From positions 186,001 through 250,000 of the forward strand of contig WFMF01000153.1 of the NCBI GenBank assembly GCA_011033025.1: a stretch of 64,000 nt of DNA, in the 5' to 3' direction. The notes under the pieces are model-generated. The model was given only the letters and a program-made list of their open reading frames with translations, was not told where the DNA came from and searched no databases. This document shows positions 24,001 through 36,000 of this stretch, piece by piece. This DNA is from Beroe forskalii (taxonomy: Eukaryota; Ctenophora; Nuda; Beroida; Beroidae). Each line of letters begins with the position of its first letter. Within the stretch, counting starts at the first letter, position 1. The translations under genes and the position numbers were made by a program.

Positions 24001-27000
24001 CTTTCCTCAGGCAACAATACCAGGAGCCAACAGAATAACCTGTGAAATGGCAAAGACACCAGTGTAAGGGTCAACAGTCAACACTGCTACCAATGGCTGG
24101 AGAAAAATACTTATAACAAAACGACAGAACAATAAAATCCTTACAAATCAGTAAGGTTTCAAAAACTGTAACAAAAAATTTGCGAGTTTGATTGAAAATT
24201 TTGAACTTCTGAAGTAGACAATTTTGAGTAGTGACAATCTGGATTTTGGTAACATTTTCAGTGCACGATTTTAATAAGTTGTTTTTCTCAAAAGAAAGTT
24301 TTACAAACCTGCACGTGCAGGAGTAACCCTGCTCCAAATCCACGCACAACTGATCCTCTCTGCACGTGTGCACGTCCATCGCACACTCGTCCTCTGGGGG
24401 ACACGTGAAGAAGTGCCAAGCCGCGCACTCGTCACGTGATTCCGACATGTCACGTGGTGTGGTGTCACGTGGTGCCAACATCATGTCACTCGACCTTTTG
24501 TCACGTGATCTCGTGTCACGTGGTCCAGCCCAGTCACCGCGCATACACTCACCGGAACCGTTGCCTGGGGATATGGGTATTTATATTTAATATCTTATAA
24601 GAATATTAAATTACCAAAAAACCGTTTTTGTTGAAAAGGACCGTTTTTGGTCCGTTTTTTGTGAAAAGTGGCACCAAAATGGCTCTAAAAAGCTGGACGG
24701 GTAACAACGACCTAACAGTGAAATTATATACGGTAAATACACACTTGGGTGTGTAATTACCACATTAATTCCACGAGCTTGCGAGTGGAATTCATGCAAT
24801 AAATGCACGAGCTTGCGAGTGCATTTATTGGAGTAATTGCACGAGCTTGCGAGTGCAATTACGATGGTAATTTACACACTCAAGTGTGTATTTACTGTAT
24901 TATTACCCTGCCATATACGCATTAATCAAAGTAAGAAAGTAGACGGTTTGAAACTTAAGTATTCGAACTCAATGTTTTATGAATAATGAGTACACTATTT
25001 CATAATTGAAACAGGCGAGAATTTTGGACAAATTTGCCAGTGATTTGTAAAAGTCAGAATCACATCATCATCGTATCGGGGTCAATTCAGCGGATGAGTT
25101 CAAAAGTCTAAATGATAGAACCAGCGGCCAGCATAGATGCATACTGTTATTGTTTGACATTGTGTATGTATTTGTACAAATATTTTATTGTGATCTTTCA
25201 TTGCCATAAAAAACATGGATCATGAGAATTAAGTACTCAATCGAAAACAAAAAAATTCACACTACAACCATTAACAACTGACTCGAAAGCTACAATCTTA
25301 TTTGGATCTCGTATAGAATCTGCCTTAAAGAAAAACACGATCACATGTGAATGTAGTCAGCTAAATCTTTAGAGTGCATCAAAATGTATTATGTACTCCT
25401 CAGTTGAACAATAAGTTTTGTGCCATAATCATTATCTTCATCCCGATCTTAAATAAGTAACGAACACTGACAGATAGGAATGACGGCGCACAGAAATAAT
25501 GTAGTTGAATTTGATAAAACGGAACAATACACCCTATATATGGCGCCACAAGTCTGCGTTATATCTCTAAGACTAGATAAATAAACATTGAAACACAGAT
25601 GGAGTTATCAAGCCCGTCTGGGTGGCGAAATTTAGGTGTATACGATAGTGTTCCTTCTTAATCTATTTTATCTTCATCTTGTGTTGCCCTACAATATCGT
25701 TTAGATATATCGTATTTTATACATTGTGCTCATATTTACTTTATCTTATGCTACCGAATGTTCCATGAAGAATATAACATATATCGACATATCGTCCCGA
25801 ACATATTGTGCTCCTTATCGCTATTTTATCTTGTTTTACAGTATATATACGGTTAAGAATAGATCATATCGAATCGTTTTTAATATGAAAAGTGCGATAA
25901 CAGATATCATGGAAGCTTATTATTCTCCTATTTACATCCGCACAGAGATAGCAAATAGGTTAGAATCGTGCGACTGGCCGTTTCAGAAAATTGGTAGTAA
26001 TTCAACAGTAGTAATTCAACAGCTGGGAATAGTAATTCAACACTTGAATAGTAATTCAACAGTTGAGGTATAGTAATTACACACTTGACAGTAATTCAAC
26101 TGCTGGGTACGGTGATATTACATGATTAATATTGCTCAAAAATTCGAAAAGTAATTACACTGCAGGGTAATAATAGGTGATATGCTCGTACCCTTTTCGC
26201 ACCAGGCGCAGTGGTTGAACTCGTTGCAGACAGAACAGGTGATATGTTGGGAACAGGGCACGGGGCACTGTGCGGGGGACACCACCACATCACACCTGGG
26301 GGGGGGGTTAAAGTCTTTAGCAATCACGAGTTGAGGGGAAACCACGAGTTGAGGGGAAACCACGAGTTGAGGGTAAATAACGAGTGAAACTTGTAAAAAA
26401 TAGGATGATGTGTATTGGTCAAAATAGAAGAATGAGGACCAATTGAGTTTGTCATTCGTGGTGTAATCAGGTTATCAATCTCGTTTAAACTCGGCTTTCC
26501 ATCGAGCGATAAGAATCGGTTCACGATAACATTTCAATAACCTTAACGAGTGGTGAACCTACCTATTGAAGAGGCAGGACCAGTCGAGGTGTCTGTCAGA
26601 CAAGCAGCGGTCAAGGTAGATACTCCAACTACATCCCGTCTTAACAGTGCAGCTGTGAGAAATAAGAAGGTCAAAATATGGCCATATAGGTCCCATTCCA
26701 AGATTAATCTTCTTTGATTAACCCTTCAACTGTTTGTACTATAGTAGGCCTGTACATAACAGTGTACACAAGTCAACAGCTGCTGAAATGTATCGATTCT
26801 TACCTTGTACAATCCTGGATCTCAGAGCAGCCAATGGGACAAGTCCTCTGAATCCCATTCCTCACATTCCTAACACTCGCACAGGTGTCTTTGTACCAGA
26901 CACATCCCTCTACAGCATTGCACGTGGCACATGCGCGCGCACTACTGCACGTGCTGCGCGCGTCAATGCACGTGCGGCTCGCTGGTTGCTTGGCAGTGGG

Positions 27001-30000
27001 GACGGAACAGATCCCGTTGCCCCAGTGACACCGTGTTTCAGAGCACGAGTAACAGTCGGAGTAGAGGTGGCAGGGTGGTGTCAAGGGAGTGGAGACGTCA
27101 TAGGTACAACCGAAATGGTGGGAGAATTTTGGTAAATAAACAACTTAAGTTTAAACTTTACGATTCACAAATTCAGAATTAATTTCACAACTAAAACATT
27201 TCCTTGCGTTTGCAAATGGCACTGACCCGAGAACGGGAGTTGGGACGCAGGGTTTGGGGCTGTATCGGGCGCTGTCACACCACGCACACCCAAAGCTCGT
27301 GCACTGCTCTTTTTCTGAGGAAACAACACGATCAGAGGGGCCAGAATTAAAGTCCTCAGTTGATAGATGCTATCATATAGTGGAAGAAGTCCACATTGTT
27401 GATAAAAAACACGGCCAGCAAAATGATCTATTTGAGATAGTCAGATAGAACCCGCAGGTTTTAACAGGGGCAGTTCGAACTGCGCTTAAGCCGCGCACAC
27501 AAGAAACGCGAACACTGCAGTTCGAACTGTGACCGTTACAGTTTCCTGCAGACCTGACCAATGAGAAGCCCTTGGTGTAATATCCCCCAGTGTATTTCAT
27601 ATTTTATGATGTGAAATAGTGTGTCACATAATCATAATGGATTTTACATATGTATGTGATAAGATGGCAGTTTGTTATCTAGTAAGATAAGGATAATTGA
27701 GTGCCGATTAAATGTTATATTTTATTCTCATTTGCTTTTTAGCAACGTGGGGTTTGCGAGCCCTTGGCTCCCCTTTGACTTTTTCACTATAACCTGATGT
27801 CTCACTTGTCCTGATGTTTCCTAAGTCCTAAATTTGCTTCCTTGGTCCTACTACGCTTCCTATTTTCTACTTCACCTTCCTGCAAACCCCACACCACGCC
27901 CTTCTCACATTTTCACTATTTGGTGGCCTCGCCGAAGAACAGTGGTGGTTCCTGAAAGTTCAAGATGTTCCAGTGTTCCTGTGCTCAAGACCATCTGAAG
28001 TCCTCAGCTGTCTTCGCTACAGACACGTCACTGTTAGCTACTCCACACGCCCGCTCTCAAGAGCTGAGTTAGCGCAGTTTGACTACAATGGACTGAGTTT
28101 TGAGGATGGGGAAGAGATTTTGAAGATTATTTAGTGTTTTTTGAGGAAGATTGTTATTTTCCGACTTGTCAAATCTCGGGGAGATTTGAAAAGTCGATTA
28201 AAGTTTTGGGGGGTATATGGTGTAATATCCCCCAGTGTATTTCATATTTTATGATGTGAAATAGTGTGTCACATAATGAATGGATTTTACATATGTATGT
28301 GATAAGATGGCAGTTTGTTATCTAGTAAGATAAGGATAATTGAGTGCCGATTGAATGTGATATGATATTCTCATTTGCTTTTTAGCAACGTGGGGTTTGC
28401 GAGCCCTTGGCTCCCCTTTGACTTTTTCACTATAACCTGATGTCTCACTTGTCCTGATGTTTCCTAAGTCCTAAATTTGCTTCCTTGGTCCTACTACGCT
28501 TCCTACGTCCTACTTTACCTTCCTGCAAACCCCACACCACGCCCTTCTCAAATTTTTAACTCCCCGACCCCACGTGACCAATTAAAGACCAATAGATTCC
28601 TACCTGACCAATGAGAAGCCCCTATTACCTACAACTCCCCGACCCCACGTGACCAATTAAAGACCAATAGTGTCCTACCTGTTATGAGGAAGCAGGTGTG
28701 GTGTTTGGAGGTTACATCGTCTGACAGCACCGTGCTGTGTACGGACGTGTTATAACCCCCGACCAGGTAGATCCGGTCCTGTGATTGGACGAGCTGCGCG
28801 CCCAGCTGCGCTCCTGATTGGTCGCGCGTTAGCGTCACGTGACCTCCAGTCATCAAGTCCACTGCGTACACTTCCTGTGGTTAATATCAGTTCATATATT
28901 CTCCCTGCGTTATTTGAAAAGGAGCAGATCATACGGAAATAAGCATACGTAAACAGTGACACTTTTCACATGATAGGCAATGCCAAGACACTCCCTGTGT
29001 TTGAAATTTTTACAAAAATCTCAAAAGTGCAAAGAAGTTTTTGAATAAGGGCCAATAACATACCTGGTTTATGAAATGAGTTCCGGGACTCTTTCCTCCG
29101 ACCAGATACAGGATACCATCAACCTCTACTGCACTGTGGAACTGTAAACCTGACAACACTCCACTGTTGCTTAGCAGCCTTCCTTGGTTGCTAGACAACC
29201 CTCCCTGGTTGCTAGACGACTCTCCCAGGTTGCTAGGCATTCCTCCCTGGCTACTCTGCAACTCTCCCTCGTTGCTAGACAACCCTCTGCTGTTGCTCGG
29301 CAACCATCCTTGGTTGCTAGACAACCCTCCCTGGTTGCTAAGCAACCCTCCTTGGTTGCTAGGCAACCAAGTAGTCCAGGTGTGAGACTCGGTGTTGTAT
29401 TTGTAGAGGCCCTGGTCTCCCACCACGTACAGGTTCTTCTGGTACGCGATGATGGTGTGACCGAACAGCGCCGGAACAAACCCTGCGAGATACGTGTAAC
29501 TGTTCCATATGAGATACTGAGATAAGCAACATGGATGGTTGCTGATCATATTTAGGGGAGGAGACTTGCAATTTCTGACGAAAAGTTAGCCAATTATTAA
29601 GTAAAGGCCGATCAGTATACCTTTGGAGGTGGTTATTTCCTCCCAGAGGTAGGTGTCAGAGTCGTAGCTCCAGAGCGAATTGGTGGCTCCCTCCTCAGTC
29701 ATTCCGCCAAAAAGCATCCACTGAGTCGAGGACAGCTGAGTTATGGCACCCCCGCCTGAGATAAAGTAGATACGTAGCCAGAGGGTATGCAGACTATGCA
29801 TTTATAAAAGTGAAAAGTCCCTTGCATAGTCTCGAATTTTTAGAAAATATCTACCTGTACCACTGAGTGAAAAGAGAATAAAGCAAGAACTCTCTCATTG
29901 AAATCATGCGACTCTTATTCAATGATCCGATCCGTGAAATCAGTTTACCTAATATCAGAGGGAGACCACTGGCTGGGGAACTCGTCCAGAGAATGGAGGA

Positions 30001-33000
30001 ATTAGGGAACGATGGCAGTTAGGGAGCGAGGAAATTTAAGGGGATGGGGGAATAAAGGGATGGGATAATTAGGGAATAGGGATATTAGGGAATGGGGGAA
30101 CTAGGGAATGGGGGATTCATGGAATTGGAGAATTAGGTAGTGGGGTCAGTTTGTTACCTATTGGAGGGAGACCGCTGGCAGGGGACATAGTCCAGGTGAC
30201 GTGACCTGGTGTAGAGAGGTCAGCACACCACGTCTCATTAGTCAGACCCTCCTCAGTTAGCCCTCCTGAAGGATATGTGAATTAGGGAACGGGTGGATTA
30301 GGGAATGGGTGGATTAGGGAATGGGTGGATTAGGGAATGGGAGAATAAGGGATCAGGAAGGGGTAATTACGGGGAATTGTAGATTTAGGGAACGGGAGGA
30401 GGTTAGGTAGAGGGTGGAGGAATTAGGAACGGGAAGAGGTAGGGAACAAGCAATGGCACGCACCTACAACACAGAGAACTCCCGGAGCAGCTTGGAAGGA
30501 GCAGTGCCAGTATCTGGGGGAAGGGACCGTGTGACCAGAGTCTCTTCTTTGGTCAGTTTCTGATGTTTCCTCTTTCCAGCCCTCATCTACCTCCCTCCGC
30601 TCCCTCTTCTGATCTGACTCAGATTCTGATGTCTCCTCACTTCTTTTCCTCTTCTGATCTGACTCGGATTCTTCTCCCTCGGACGGGAGAGGGAGCAGTT
30701 CGGACCAAGTCAAAGTGTCCGGATCAAAAATCCATAGGTCCGAGAGTGGGGTTTGGAGGCTGAACCCACCAAATGTGATGAGCTGTTCCGTGCCGTTAAC
30801 TGGAGAAACATGCTTTGTAACCTTTGTGCGGTGTGTCTCGATCTATGAGGCGCGGCGCTTTACGCTGCTCCAGTTTTTTGCGGTGCGTGACAGTGCGCAA
30901 AGAACTTCCAATGCAACGCACCTTTAAAAAGCACTCGAGCGCGGCGTAATACGCTGCGCCTCAAAAGTCGGTACACCACGGTTAGATTGGAATAATCTAC
31001 CAATCAAAATAACCAACGAAAAAAGAATTTGACTGAATAATATGGCCAATAAAAAGTAGATCTAACTGGTAACGCGACTGGTAATGTGCAATAAAAAGTA
31101 GATCTTACTAGTAACGCGCGTGGTAGTGTGCCCCAGTCTAGGTGGCATGGTCTGGTACCCAGGGGTGTCCAATCGTAGCTCAGAACGGACCACGTGACTT
31201 GAGACGAGCTCCTCTCGCTGCACGCTGAGCCAGAGCTTGAGGTGTCACACCGACAAACACCCGTACTGACAACGCACGATCCCTGGTGGAATTTTAGATT
31301 CAGCTACGTGGCGAATTTTGCCCGAATTTAGAAAATGAGCCGAATTGGTGATTTTTTCCAGATTTAGGACGAATGTAACATCTATTTTCCCCAGTACACC
31401 TACCCTTCCACTGCAGTTGTTGGGACATATGGGGGTGTCACAGTTGGGTCCCATGAACCCTGCAGCACACTCACACCTCTTGTCTTCTCGACATGTCGTG
31501 TTGAACCTAGGGAGGAGAGAGGTGGAGAGAAGAGAACATTCGATAGTATTTATTTGATCATTTCACTTCAATGATTCTCCTAAATAAGATGATAATGCTA
31601 CTGATGCGCTACTGGTGTGATAATGGCGCGATAACGGCGTGAGGTAGGCCTGATACTGGCGATAATGGCATGCTACTGGCGTGAGACTGGCCTAGACGGA
31701 TCGCTCAATTAACCATTGATTCACTTTTTAATTGTATCGCGCTTTTAAATGTTGCATCTCAGCTTAACAATGCTATAAGTGCGATACAGATTAGCTCCAA
31801 AACCAGATAGAATTGATAATCTCGCATTTCACCAACATAAAGTGTTGCACTTGCAGCAAATACTTCGGGTCCGGGATTAGGGACTGAAGTTCGACACCCG
31901 AAAGTTGGACAACTCAGAAGTCAGAAGTTAGACAATCTCACTACTTGTCGAACTTCTGGGCGTCAACAGACTGAAGTTCGACAGTCCTAAAGCTCGACAG
32001 CAGGATCATCAAAGATGACATGACCACAAGACATAACATTATGGGCGCATACATAGTACATATCCCCAGCCCCCGCAGCCTCTAGGGCTGAATTTCATAT
32101 CCCACGCGCATGCGCGTGGGATATCCCTCGTGGGCGCTAGCCCGAGTGGGATATAAGTACTTTATCCGATACAAGTACTTTATCACACTAAATAAGTGCG
32201 AGTTTTAAATTGAAAAAACATTCGTATGAGAACACAATTTTAATGAGTGCGCACTTAAAGTGCGCACTTCTAAGTTAATCAAAAGTGTCGCAGTTCTTAA
32301 GTGTACCAAGGTAAACCAGTTATTGGCAGTTATTGGGAGGCAGTTAATAGTTATTGGGTGGCAGTTGTTGGGAACGTATTTTGCCAATGGATCAATGTTC
32401 CCAATGTAAGGTGAATAGTAGAGGCTCAAGGATCAACAGTCAACTTGTAGATTGAATACCTCTATTATATCAAAGCTCATGTCGGAATATTTCATCTTAT
32501 AAATATCAAATATCCCTGCCGACCCTTTCTCAATGCGATCTGGCATGACAAAAGATACGGTTTGCGATGGGAGGTTGGTACCTATGATGTCTCAACCTAT
32601 TTCTTATGCGGCGTGATGGTGCCACGATAACCTCATATAATAGTCTCACGCACATTTAACATAGCTCCTCTGCGAATTACATCCCTTGATATCTAGCGTC
32701 TCTCACATACACTTTATAAGGATGCTAAATGAAAAACCCATCTATTACATGAGCTCTATTTGATAAATCCGACACCGCATCAATGTTATATCTTCTACAT
32801 CAACATTATATAAAATAGATCTTTGCTAATTCACATGTCAAGTTATCATGCGTCTTCTTTGTATCCTCATGTAATTTATAGCCCCAAGATGAATATTATT
32901 CACAGTCCTCCCCAAACCACAGCTACATATAACCTACGTGTTACAAATATGCAGAACACGTTCGACTATACTTTAGCGAAAGCCATTCATAACATCTAAA

Positions 33001-36000
33001 TTTATCACGGCTCCACTCTTCGAGTGTCGCGTGATAAATTAGATATAAATATTTCGTAGCAAGCTACTCAATATTTATATCCTATTACATACTCATTTCA
33101 TTCGTATGTAATAGAGATATGTTAATTCCTGGTCTTTCGCTAAAGTACATTTACAACACCATGTAACAATATAACCCACCTAGGGCTGGTATCTGCGCAG
33201 TGGCTGGTACAGTTCCTCAAGTGGTAGGATATGTTGAACTTCAGGGCCTGAGTGCCCTCGTAGATAACCGTCACAGTGTCCCGAGCTTTGTACTGCATCA
33301 CGTGATCAGAGCGAGCGATGTGATTGGTCAGCTCGGCAGGAAGGACAGCCAATAGGAGGGACGGAGAGGTAGGAGTGAGGGTGGAGGTGGGGAGACCTTC
33401 CCATATGAACAGAGTCCCTGAGAAGACAGGGGTTGAATGCAGTGGAAACAGTGCTGGTTGTGTTGTTGAGACGTAGGAATTGAAACTAGTTGATCATATT
33501 ATAACACGACATACGTGCTATGTCCGATCTGATAAATTTATAAACTTATAAGTGGCACAAGGTTGATTTTTGGTGCAAAAATCCAACTGACCATCACATC
33601 CTCTTTCGGGGATGGAAAACATTAAAACAACTCTCAATTCCACAGAGAGTTCCACAAGGTTGCTTTATTGATAGCTTTCAAACCAGACACCACACCCCTC
33701 TCACCTGGTAGTGAAGGAGCAGTTGAAGTAAACCCATCTATCGTCAGTACCACCTCTGCCGAACTAACATCAGGCTCCACATACCACAGAACACTCTCGT
33801 AGCCTCCCCCTCCCTTGCCTCGTAGCCTTCTCTCCAACACCACGTTACCGAAGGAGACGTCCTCCGAACCAGACAGTCGGAGCCGGGACCTGGCCAAACG
33901 GTTACCATTTCTCAATCTGGTTACGGTTTTGGTTGGCTAAAAACGCCCGGTAACCGGTATTTTGGTTTCAGTTCGGTTAACTGACCGTTTCCCCTAAACG
34001 GTTAATTGCGAAATCGTAATATTCATTGACGGTTTCAGTAAGCTGAGAACGCCAGTTAACCGGTATATTGGTTTCCTACCTTGCGACCAGATAGCAGGTG
34101 CCACCCCCTACTGCGTCACCATAGTAACCCTCCCCGCAGTACTGACAACTATCTCCCCGGGTGTGTCCCGTGCAGTAGCAGTGACCCGTCACCTGCGGTA
34201 CAATGTGTTAGTTGGTACAGTCTCACTTGAAGAGTCTAAATTGTCCATTTTAATTAGCTTTGAAGGTGCAAAAGTGCATCTAAATTGGCAATAACAGTGA
34301 AAGTTGAACAGCTCAGTTTGTGCCTCTTTGGTGAGCGCGGCCTAAGTTTGCGCGGCGTGCAGACATGTTATTTATTCGCCGCGCAAACTTACGCCGCGCA
34401 CAGAAAATACGCGCAAAGCGCAGTTCAAACTGCCCATGAAATAAACTGTTTCATTGATGAATTGTCTATTGTCTAAGTGTCTCACTGACCCTATCGCAGT
34501 ATCCCAGCTCGGGGTTGTGGTGTCCGTTACACTGACAAGGCTCACACGCTGCGCGCGGGTGCGGGCCTCGTCGGAACGCTCCCGGTAGACAATGCTCGCA
34601 GTGCTCGCCTTCCGTCAAGTGTTGACAACTGTCACACTTTCCTAGACCCTGAGGGGGAATACACATAGTCACACTTTCCTATACCCTGAGGGGGAATACA
34701 CATAGTCACACTTTCCTAGAACCTGAGGTGGGGTATAAGTTACAATGTGTTGGCAACTGTCACACTTTCCTAGACCCTGAGGGGATACACATAGTCACAC
34801 TTTCCTAGACCCTGAGGTGGGGTATAAGTTACAAGGTGCTGACAACTGTCACACTTTCCTAATCCCTGAGGGGTATAAGTTACAATGTGCTGACAGCTGT
34901 CACACTTTCCTAGACCCTGAGGGATACTAGTTTCAAGGTGCTGACAACTGTCACACTTTCCTAGACCCTGGGGTGGGATACACATCATCACACTTTCCTA
35001 GACCCTGAGGTGGGGTATAAGTTACACTTTAACTTCCCCAAACTCTGAGGGGGATATTCAACTTTTGAGTTATACTTCCTTTAACCCTGCGGATATTCAG
35101 TCATCAGTGTGAGATATCTGCTTAAGCACGGGATTCAAATACATCGTGCGGAGTTTCATTGACCAATCAGCTTAGAGCTGACAAACTCATACGTGTGAAT
35201 GGGCGTCGATAGAAAGATGTGTCGAAAGAATAATTAGGAACACGCAAATATCCGCGTTCTTTCGACGGATCCAAGAACACGAATATACTTTGAACTATAG
35301 CTGCACCCATATGTCATTCCTAGACCCTGAGAGCACGTGGAATGGCCGTTACAGTTGCAGTCGGAGTCACAACTCAGTCCCGTGTAGCCCAGGTTACACT
35401 CGCAGAGGTTGTATGTGTTGCATGTGCCGTGCACGCACTTGTTCCCTGTCTCACACCTGGGGAGGAAAGGTTTCTTGCATGTGTACTAGCAAATGATTGG
35501 TTACCATTTCTCAATAAATCCGGTTTCGGTTGGCTGAAGACGCCTGGTTAACCGGTATTTCGGTTTCGGTCAACCCGTCGTTTCCTAACTTGTACCAGTG
35601 GTTGGAAAGTTGGGCCAAGAAGAGGAAATCACCAATCACCGTGAGGTGCAGCCAAAGATCAGCCAAGATGACCGCCCTGGCCAGGGGTGAACGCCCTGGC
35701 AAGGGGTTAACCCCTGGCCAGGGGGTGACGCCCTGACCAGTGACGCCCTGGCCAGGGGTTGACGCCCTGGCCAGGGGTTAACGCCCTGGCCAGGGGTTGA
35801 CGCCCTGACCAGGGGTTACCGCCCTGGCCAGGGGTTACCGCCCTGGCCAGGGGTTACCGCCCTGGCCAGGGGTTACCGCCCTGGCCAGGGGTTACCGCCC
35901 TGGCCAGGGGTTACCGCCCTGGCCAGGGGTGAACGCCCTGGCAAGGGGTTTAGCCCTGGCCAGGGGTTTACGCCCTGACCAGTGACGCCCTGGCCAGGGG

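Noticed and set aside
24611-24808. Small minus-strand frame
   Set aside because: Overlaps the foldback element and has no features.
26734-27182. Plus-strand frames opposite exon 32
   Set aside because: The minus frame has the PSI cysteine pattern; the plus frame has none.
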